Below are positions 5,586-14,400 of a stretch of DNA of 27,521 nucleotides, piece by piece. The notes below the pieces were generated by a model. It had not been told where the DNA came from and made no database searches. It worked only from the letters and a program-made list of their open reading frames with translations. Position 1 is the first letter of the stretch. The number at the start of each line of letters is the position of its first letter. Position numbers and translations under genes: made by a program. Source of the DNA: Verrucomicrobiota bacterium (GTDB lineage Bacteria > Verrucomicrobiota > Verrucomicrobiia > Opitutales > Opitutaceae); assembly GCA_023457035.1 (NCBI GenBank), contig JAEWNN010000180.1, forward strand, positions 1-27,521. The letters run 5' to 3'.

Positions 5586-8228
5586 ATGAATTCCGCCAAC
5601 CAACCGCCCGCCCCGCATCGCCCGTCCGACGAACAGCTCGAGGAGCGCATCGTCGCGTGGGTCCTCGGCGAGGCTTCCGACTTCGAGATCGCCGCGCTTC
5701 AGGCCGCCGTCGCCGCCCGCCCCGAGCTCGCCACCTTCAAACGCCGCATCGAAGCCGTCCACGGCTTGGTCGCCGAGGCCGCGCGCCCCGAGGCCGCGCC
5801 GCTCCGCCTTTCCCCCGACCGCCGCGCCAAACTCCTCGCCGCGATCGGTTCCGCCTCCGTTGAATCGAAGGACCCCGACCCCGGAGAACCCATCGTTGCG
5901 CCCAAACCTGCCGCAACCCGCCAGCGGAGCTTCTGGGCCCAAGACTGGGTCTACTCTGTCGCCGCATGCCTTGCGTTTGCCGCCGTCCTCCTCGCGATTC
6001 CGCTGAAGGAGAAGCTCCACGGCCCAGTCGCTATGAAAGCGATCCCGCTCGAGATGCCTTCGGCGGCTTGTTCGATGCCGGGTGCGGATGGCTACGAAGA
6101 AGAGTCGGCCAAACTCGCCGAGCCGATGAACACGGTCGGTGTTTCCGACATCACCACCGTCATCAAGCCGGCACCGCCAATAACCAACAAATGGACCCCG
6201 CCGGCCACGAAGTCGACACGCTCGCTCTCGGTGCAACCAAACAGCGCGTTGGGAATGACGTATGGGATGAAGGCTCCGGGCGCCACCGCCGCGCGCGCGG
6301 CTTCATCGGTCCTGCCACGACGCGAAGTCGAGGTAGCAAGCGCTCGCGGCTGGAGCGGAACGACCGACGACGGTTCGACTGGTGTATTGGACAAGTTCGA
6401 GGTCTCAGCGGATGCGGATGTTGGCTATGCCGCCACGTCTACTCTTGCTGGCACCCGCGTTCGCACCGAGTTGAAAGACCTCGGCTCCTCGATCTCGGTC
6501 GTTTCCGGTGAAATGCTTGAGGATCGTGGAGTCGGCGCGCGCGGCAGCTTCCTCTCCAAGGGCAAAGCAGAGCGATCCGGAGGCAAGGGTGGGTCTCCGG
6601 CTCCGGCCGCGCCAGCAGTCGGCGGCGAAGCGGAGGAAATCGTGGTGCTCTCGCCGTTCGAGGTCACACAGGACAAGAGCTTCCTGCGCGGCAACCGTCC
6701 GACGAAGAAGCCCAAGCGCCCCGATCCTTCGGCAACCACCGCTGGCATGGGCCCGGGCGGGCTTGTCGCGTCCGACTCAACGCTCGGCAGCGAGTCCGAT
6801 CAGCCAGTGATCACCGTCGAGGAACCTGCGCCCGCCGCAGCCGACACCGATCGGCCCCTCCCTCGCCCCGCCCAGAAGCCCCTCCCGCCGCCCACGGCCG
6901 ACGAAACCAGCGCCGCGCAGGAACCGGTCTCCACGTTCTCCCTCCACGTGAGCGACGCCTCCTTCAAGCTCGCGCTCGCCGCGCTCGCCGCCGGCAAGGT
7001 GCCCGATCCCACCTCGATCCGTCCGGAGGAATTCTACAACGCCTTCGACTATGGCGACCCCGCGCCGGGCGCTGGCGAAAAGGTCTCCTGCCGTGTCGAG
7101 CAGGCGGCGCATCCGTTCGCCCAGCAACGCAACCTCGTGCGCATTGCTGTGCGTGTGCCGGCCACCGGTCGCGGCGCGGGAACTCCCCTCAATCTCACCG
7201 TGCTGCTCGACACCTCCGGCTCGATGGAACGCCCCGACCGCCGCGCTGCGGTGCGCGCTGCGTTGTCGACGCTCGTCGGCCTGCTCGGCCCGGCCGACCG
7301 CCTCACGCTCGTCGGCTTCGCGCGCCAGCCGCGGCTGCTCGCCGAGGCGATCGACGGCGCCCACGCCAACCAGGCGCTCGAGCTCCTCGACCGCACGCCC
7401 GCCGAGGGCGGCACCAACCTCGAGGAGGCGCTCAGGCTCGGCGGCGAACTCGCCCGCCGCCACTTCGCCGATACCGCGCAGAACCGCATCGTGCTCCTCA
7501 CCGACGGCGCCGCCAACCTCGGCAACGCCGATCCCGAGCGCCTCGCCGCCGCCATCGAGACGCTGCGCAGCCAGCGCATCGCGTTCGACGCCTGTGGCGT
7601 GGGCCTCGAGGGAGTCGAGGACGAGATGCTCGAGGCGCTCACGCGCAAGGGCGACGGCCGCTACTACGTGCTCGATTCGCCCGAGGCGGCCGACGCCGGT
7701 TTCGCGCGCCAGCTCGCCGGCGCGTTCCGCCCCGCCGCCGAGAACGTGAAGCTCCAGGTGCGTTTCAACCCGGCGCGCGTCGGCCGTTACCGCCTCGTCG
7801 GCTTCGAGAAGCACCGCCTGCGCGAGGAGGATTTCCGCAACGACGCCGTCGACGCCGCCGAGATCTCCTCCGAGGAGGCCGCCGTGGCCGTGTACGAGAT
7901 CGAGGCGCTCCCGCAGGGTGAGGGCGAGCTCGGCGAGGTCTTTGTCCGCTTCCGCGACGCCGCGTCGAAGACAATGGTCGAGCACTCGTGGACGTTGCCC
8001 TACGAGTCACGCGCCGCCGCCTTCGACCGCGCCTCGCCCAGTCTCCAGCTCGCCGGCACCGCCGCCGCGCTCGCCGAGAAACTCCGCGGCGGCCCCGCCG
8101 GCGACCGCGTCGACATCGACCAACTCGCGCCGATCGTGAACACCCTCCGCGCCCGCCGCCCCGACGACAAACGCATCCAGGACCTCGTCACGCTCTTCGA
8201 GCAGATGCGGAGGATGAAGGGGAGATGA
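5586..8228 (+). CDS. Anti-sigma-like membrane protein with YfbK-type VWA domain and TonB-plug-like segment
   Basis: An 880-residue protein in five parts. (1) Residues 15-70 form a short helical anti-sigma-like domain (ERIVAWVLGEASDFEIAAL). (2) One membrane helix lies at about 122-140. (3) A low-complexity linker carries at 266-315 a segment like the plug leader of Opitutaceae TonB receptors (LDKFEVSADAD, ATSTLAGTRVRTELKDLG, ISVVSGEMLEDRG), then a second leader-like VVLSPFEV at 353-360. (4) Residues 447-492 match the YfbK N-terminal module (STFSLHVSDASF). (5) A VWA domain has MIDAS residues DTSGS (542-546), Thr610 and Asp640, followed by a YfbK-type C-terminal region. It probably holds the upstream sigma factor at the membrane; the plug-like part is very unusual. 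Confidence 0.85.
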   Translation: MNSANQPPAPHRPSDEQLEERIVAWVLGEASDFEIAALQAAVAARPELATFKRRIEAVHGLVAEAARPEAAPLRLSPDRRAKLLAAIGSASVESKDPDPGEPIVAPKPAATRQRSFWAQDWVYSVAACLAFAAVLLAIPLKEKLHGPVAMKAIPLEMPSAACSMPGADGYEEESAKLAEPMNTVGVSDITTVIKPAPPITNKWTPPATKSTRSLSVQPNSALGMTYGMKAPGATAARAASSVLPRREVEVASARGWSGTTDDGSTGVLDKFEVSADADVGYAATSTLAGTRVRTELKDLGSSISVVSGEMLEDRGVGARGSFLSKGKAERSGGKGGSPAPAAPAVGGEAEEIVVLSPFEVTQDKSFLRGNRPTKKPKRPDPSATTAGMGPGGLVASDSTLGSESDQPVITVEEPAPAAADTDRPLPRPAQKPLPPPTADETSAAQEPVSTFSLHVSDASFKLALAALAAGKVPDPTSIRPEEFYNAFDYGDPAPGAGEKVSCRVEQAAHPFAQQRNLVRIAVRVPATGRGAGTPLNLTVLLDTSGSMERPDRRAAVRAALSTLVGLLGPADRLTLVGFARQPRLLAEAIDGAHANQALELLDRTPAEGGTNLEEALRLGGELARRHFADTAQNRIVLLTDGAANLGNADPERLAAAIETLRSQRIAFDACGVGLEGVEDEMLEALTRKGDGRYYVLDSPEAADAGFARQLAGAFRPAAENVKLQVRFNPARVGRYRLVGFEKHRLREEDFRNDAVDAAEISSEEAAVAVYEIEALPQGEGELGEVFVRFRDAASKTMVEHSWTLPYESRAAAFDRASPSLQLAGTAAALAEKLRGGPAGDRVDIDQLAPIVNTLRARRPDDKRIQDLVTLFEQMRRMKGR

Positions 8229-8252
8229 AACGGCCGGCGCAGCATCCAGCCC

Positions 8253-8350
8253 ATGGCTCTGGAGAGCCATGCCACACGTGGCACGGGTCTCCAGACCCGT
8301 GTCCGCTGGGTCCGATCAGCCGGATCAGCCCGCTCCGTCGGATCTATCCG
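8253..8350. repeat. Cluster of four or five small hairpins
   Basis: Perfect palindromes follow each other: ATGGCTCT/AGAGCCAT (8253-8270), GCCAC/GTGGC (8271-8282), CACGGGTCT/AGACCCGTG (8282-8301), TCCG/CGGA (8311-8324) and CGGAT/ATCCG (8339-8350). GATCAGCC is also repeated at 8314 and 8323. They start 24 bp after the VWA stop and probably stop or stabilise that transcript; the type resembles REP/BIME clusters. Confidence 0.7.
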
Positions 8351-8359
8351 ATCCTCCGC

Positions 8360-8398
8360 CCTGACATTCTCCTGACAAACCCCTGACCCGCCCCTGAC
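8360..8398. promoter_or_regulatory. Four CCTGAC direct repeats at exact 11-bp spacing
   Basis: CCTGAC starts at 8360, 8371, 8382 and 8393, so all copies face the same side of the helix. On the minus strand two units read TGTCAGGAGAATGTCA, like a Pho box (TGTCA repeats 11 bp apart). The array ends 72 bp before the next start codon. This is typical of OmpR/PhoB-family response-regulator sites. Confidence 0.6.
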
Positions 8399-8470
8399 GA
8401 CTTCCCGGTCCGCGTGTGCGAGAATCACGCACCCAGTCCCGCGCCAGCACTTTCAACCCGAAGGAACTCC

Positions 8471-11400
8471 ATGCACGCCATCACCTCGCTCGGCTCCACC
8501 GCCCGTCGGCGTTCTCGTCTCCCGTTCGTCGCCGGCTTGTTCGCTCTCGCGGGCGCGCTCGTCGCGGCGCCCAAACCGGCCGACACCGCGAAAACCTCCG
8601 CCACGCTCACGCCCGACGGCGGACGCATCGTGGTCGATGTGCAAGGCGTGCCGCCCGCCGTGCCGTTGTTCTTTTCCGCCGCCGCCGAGCAGACCGTGCG
8701 TCTCAGCTCCGCCGAGATCGCCGGCGAGCTGCGCCTGAAACTCCACGTGGTGCAGGGCAAGCCCGAGGTGCTCTCGCTCGGGCTCAACGGCGAGGGCGAG
8801 ATTGCCGAGGTCGCGGGCGCCGGCCTCGCCTCCTGGGCCGTGCGGCAGGTGCCCGGCGGGAAACGTTTCCTCGATCTGCGTCCAGCGCTCAGCAACGGTG
8901 CGCCCGCGCCGACGGATCTCGAGGTCGTCGTACGCACACGTCTCCGCAAACCGGCGATTCCCGGCACAGCCTCCATCCTGCTCGCCGCGCCGGGCGACGC
9001 CGTGGGCTTCGCCTCCACGATCACACTCCAGCCCGACCCGCAGCTCGATCTCCGCGTCACCACCGCTTCCGGCCTCGTCGCACTCGGTGAGCCGCGCAGC
9101 CCGCGCGACCCGGTGCGCTTCCAGACCACCACCGACGCCTCACTCACCGTGAAGCTCACTCCCCGCGGCGCGGCTCCGGCCGACGCCGAACTCCTCGGCG
9201 CGCAGCTTTCCGGCAAGATCAACGAAGCCGCGAAGAGCGCGGAGTTCCGGTTGCGCGGCCAGCTGCGCGCCACCAAGGCCGGCGCGCGCCTGCCGTTGCT
9301 CTCCGGCGCCGCCGCGCCGAGCGACAAGACCGTGGGCGACGGCTGGCACCTCGAGCTCGCCCCCGCCGACAGCGCGTTCCGCGGCTATGAACTCGTGACC
9401 GAGCGCGAGGGCTCGCTCGCTGTCGAGCTGGCCTTCGCCGCCGCAATCCGCGAGGCGGGCGAATGGCGCGTGCTCGATTTCTCGATGCCAGCTGGTGCGG
9501 TCGTGCCGCTCCAGTTCGAAGGCCTGCCCGCGGGCGTGAGCTTCGACCCGGAGCGACCGGTGCTGCCCGTCGCCACCGCTCAGGGGTGGCAGGGCTTCCT
9601 CCCGGCCGACGGCACCACGGCGCTCGCGTGGAAGCACGCCGCCAAGGCCGCCGAGGGCGCGTTGTTCTTCACCAGCAGCGAGCAGACCGACTCGCGTCTC
9701 GGCGCCGGGCTGCTGCGGCAGGAGGCGACGCTCGCGCTCCGGATTCTCCAGGGGAAACTCACCGCGCTCCGTATCCGGCTCGACGGTCCGGGCGAGATCG
9801 TGGGCGTGGAGGGGGCGAACCTCCTGAGCTGGAAGGTCGTACCGGCCGGCGCCGTGCGCTCGCTCGAAGTGCAGTTCAGCCGCCCGCTCGAGCAGGACGG
9901 CTCGATCACAGTGCGCAGCCAGACTGAGATCGGGGCGTTCCCCGTCCGCGTGGAGCCGCTGCGCCTCTCACCCGAGGGCGTCGTGCGGCACTCCGGCTTC
10001 GTGCGCGTGGCCAACGACGGCGCGGTGCGCCTCGAGGTGGCCGAGACCGCCGGGATGATGCAGCTCGCACCCGAACAGTATCCCGGCGACGGACTCGGCG
10101 CCGACGAGGCGCGCCAGATCTTCGTCTATCGTTTCCCGGCCGCGACCTACGACTACCGCCTGCTCGCCTCGCAGATCCAACCGGAGGTCGGCGTGTCCAC
10201 GATCCTCACCTACGATCTGGGCGAGACCGACCGCACCATCGCGGCCGCCCTGGAACTGGACGTGCGCGAGGCGCCGCTGCGCGACTGGACGCTCCAGATC
10301 CCGGCCGACTACACGGTGGTCGGCGTGACCGGCACCGGCGTGGCCGACTTCCTCGCCGAGTCCACGGCGGTCGAGGGCCACCGCGCGTTGAAGGTGCTCT
10401 TCGCCGAGCCCGTCGAGGGCCGTCAGCTTCTCCAGCTCCGGCTGGAGAAGAACCAGGCCGCCGCCGCCGGCGAGTGGCGCCTGCCCACGCTGCGTTTCCC
10501 CGGGGCGAAGTCGGTCCGCGGCCATATCGGAGTCGTGGCGACACCCGGCTACCGGCTGGTGCCGGCCGGCACCGACAAGCTCGTGGAGGTGCCGCTGAGC
10601 TACTTCCCGCAACAGACCACCGGACTCCAGCAGGCGTGGCGGTTGCGCGAAGCCGGCTGGTCCGCCGCGCTGAAGATCGAGGCGCTCGGCCAGAGCGTGC
10701 AGGCCGACGTCTTCCACCTCTACACCGTGAAGGAGGGCGTGGTGTACGGCAGCGTGCTGCTGAACTATTTCGTCGTCGGAGCGCCCGCGACCGAGTGGCG
10801 GCTCTTCGTGCCGCCGGAGGCGGGCAACATCGACGTGACCGGCCAGAACGTGCGGCGCGATTGGCGCCGCGAGGGCGACCAGCTCGTCGTCTCGCTCCAC
10901 CAACCCGTGCTCGGCGCGGCCACGTTGCTCGTGACGTTCGATCAGCCGATGAGCGCCCGCGGCGGCGCGATCCAGCCCGGCCAGGTGCGCCCGCTCGGCG
11001 TGCAGGCCGAGCGCGGCTACGTGCAGGTCGTCAGCCCGGCACAGGTGAAACACGAGGTCCGCAAGGCCGACGGCGGTCTCCTGAGACTGGAGCCGCTGGA
11101 GCTGCCGACCGAGTTCCGCCTGCTCACCAGCGCACCCTCGCTTGCGATCTACCAATACACCGCCCGGCCGTTCGCGCTCGAGGTCGGCATCGAGTGGTAC
11201 GCCGCGGGCGAGACGGTCGACCAGGTCGTCGATTTCGCGAAGCTCTCCAGCCAGATTTCCCGCGACGGCCAAGTCGTCACGGACGCGCAGTTCTTCGTGA
11301 AGACCCGCGGCCGGAAGGCCCTCCGGCTCGAGTTGCCCGCCGGCGCGAAGCTCTGGGAGACCCGCGTCGACAACGAGATCGTCAACGCGCGGGCCGACGG

Positions 11401-14400
11401 CGGCCAGACGCTCGTGCCGCTGCCGGCCAGGTTGAACCCGAACGACCCGGTGGCCGTCACGCTGCGGCTGGGCCAGGCCGCGAGCGGCGGCTCAACCATC
11501 CGCCTCGTCGCCCCGCGGACGGTGGCGCCGAGTGTCATCAACGAGTGGACGCTGCGCGCCGACACCGGCCGCCAGCTCGCCCCGCGCGGCGGCAACGCCG
11601 AACTGCTCCGCCCCGCGCTCACCGAGACCGGCTTCGAATGGATCGCCCACCGCGGCGTGGTGCCGGCCGCCGTGCTCCTCGGCTTCACCGCGCTCGGTGC
11701 GTTGCTGGCCCGCGGCTCTTCGCGGCAACGGCTCTTCGCCTTGATCATCTTCGCGAATGTCACGATCGCCGCGCTACTGATCGCCGCTGGGGCAACCGTC
11801 AACCGCCGGCCGAATCTCCAGGAGCTCACCTATGCCGCCACAATGGTGCCGGCCGAGGAGACGGTGACGATTTCCGTGGCGAACGTGAACCCGTGGCTGG
11901 CGATGGTCTCGTGGTGGGGAGTCGTCGCAGTGGTGGCCGGCACTGCGGTGGCGGCGATCGCTCGGCGCCGCAAGTTTGCGGCGGCATTGGCGGCCGGTGT
12001 CGCGCTCGTCGCCGCCGGCCTGCTCGCGCAACACGGCGGAGCGATCCTCTTCCACGGCTTCGGCGCGCTCGCCGTGTGGCTGCTGTTGTTCGTGCCGACG
12101 CTCGGCCGCTGGAATCGCGAACGCCGCGAGCGTTATCTCGCCGAAGCGACGGAACCTCCGTCATCCCCCACCGACGACACATCGGGCACCGGCCCGGCCA
12201 CGGTGCTGCCGCTGCTCGCGCTGTTTGGCGCGCTCACCCTCGGCTTCGGCGCCCAACCGGCGCGAGCGCAAGACGCGCCAGACCTCGCCGGCCGACCCGC
12301 ACAGGCCGCCGTGCAGACTTGGACGATCCGCGACGACCGGCTCTACGGCGAACTGGAGCTCACCGTGCGCGGCGGACCGGGCGACAGCTTCCTGCTCCTG
12401 CGGTCGCCCGCAGTCTTGACCGAGTTCAAGGCCGACGGCCTGCGTCTCGGGAAATCCGAGCGCGACGGCCAGACCTCCTACTTTGTCGCTCCCGAGCGCG
12501 AGGGCCTGCTCACGGCGCGCGTGCGCTTCGAGCTGCCGGTGCCGAAGGATACGAACCAGATCGCGCTCCCGACCGGCGTCGCGGCGACCCAGCGCGTGAC
12601 CGTCGCCCTCGACCAGGGCGGCTGGGAGTTCGCCTCCTCTGCGGCGGTGCAGGTGGTGCCGACTCCGAATCTCGGTGACTCCCGCAGCGGCGCGACGCTC
12701 GTGCTCGCGCCGCAGGACGCGGCCGTCGTGCAGTTGTTGCCCAAGCGCCGCGACCTCACGGCCGAGGCGACGCAGTTCTTTGCCGAGACCACGCAGCTGT
12801 TCATCCCGGGGCCCGGCGTGGTGAACGGCCTGATCTCCGTGTCGGTCCGGCCGGTGCAGGGGCGCGTGTCCGCGCTCGCCATCGACGTGCCCGCCGGCCT
12901 CACGGTCGGCGACGTCCGGAGCGACGACACGGAGGTCTCCGCGTGGCGCTTCGATCCGGAGAAGCGTCGGTTGGCGATCACGCTCACCTCGCCGCAGGAG
13001 CAGCACTTCCGCCTCGGCATCGAGACCCAGCTCGGGACGGGCGCGCTGCCGTTCGATCTCACGCTCACCCCGTTGCGCGTGGTCGGTGCAGCGGGCGAGG
13101 TCGGCATGCTCGCGCTGGCTTTCGGGGGCGACGCCCAACCCGAGAGCGTGCACGCCAGCGGGCTCTCGCCGGTGAACACGGAGGATTTCGACACCACTTT
13201 GATCCCGACCGACAAGGACGACGAGCCGACCGCGACGCTCCAGCACGTGTGGCGCTTCGGCCAGGACGGCGGCAGCGTGTCGCTCAAGATCGCGCCGGTC
13301 GCGCCCGAGGTGCGGGTGACCGGCCGACAGGTGATCTCGCTCGACGACGACCGCATGGTGATGGCGGTGGACCTCGCGGTGGCGATCACGCGGGTCGGGC
13401 TGTTCAAGCTCAGCTTCGCATTGCCCGAGGGTCTCGAGGTCGAAGCCCTCAGCAGCGAAGCCCTCAGTCATTGGACGGAGGCGCCGGAGGGCAGCCAGCG
13501 GATCGTGACGATGCACCTCAACGGCCGCACGATCGGCGACGAGAAGTTCGCACTCACCCTGGCCGGCGCCGCCCCGCACGCGCAGGAAGCGTGGCCGATG
13601 CCGCATCTCCAAATACGCGAGGCCACCCGGCAGACCGGCGAGGCGCTCGTCGTGCCCGGCAAGGGTCTGCGGCTGCGCGCCGTGGAGCGCGAGAAGGTCA
13701 CGCAGCTCGACCCGCGGCAGGTCGGCGGCCTGCAGCCCGGCACGTTGGCGTTCCGGCTGTTGCAGGAGGACTGGTCGGTGAAGCTCGGGATCGAGGCGCT
13801 GGAGCCGTGGGTGACGGTGCAGGCGCTGCAGGAGACGACAGTGCGCGAGGGCCAGACGCTCGTGCGCCTCGGCCTGCGGTACCGCGTGGAGAATGCCGCG
13901 GTGAAGCAATTCCGCGTACGGCTGCCCGGGCTCGGCGACGAACGCGCCCGCACCGTGCGCGCGACCGGAGCGGCCGTGAGCGACCTGGTGCGCGTCGCCG
14001 GCGGCGACGACCTCTGGGAGATCCGCCTCCAACGCGGCATCGCCGGCGAGACCGACGTGCAGATCGAGTTCCAGGGCCCGGCCACCGGTGACCAGAAGAC
14101 GGAGACAGTGGCCACACCCGAGTTTGTCGGCGTGCGGCAGGCGGTGCAGTTCGCCGCCGTGCGGGCCGGCGGGAGGCTCGAGCTCGAGGCCGGCGCGCTG
14201 CCGCGCGGCTGGTCGCGGGCCGACTGGAGCGCTGTCCCCGCGTTCCTCCAGAACCGCGCCGACCGCAGCGTGCCGGCCCTGTGTTTCCGCGTGGCCGAGG
14301 CCGAGGGGCCACTGCCGGTGGCGGTGCGCCGCCACGAGGTCGCCGAGGCGCTCAAGCTGCGCGTGACGCAGGGCGAGCTCGTGACGCTGTTCTCGCCGAA

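Noticed and set aside
8471..8560. Tat-type export of the giant protein suggested by ARRRSR
   Set aside because: The residues after the arginines do not fit the twin-arginine consensus; an ordinary Sec signal fits.
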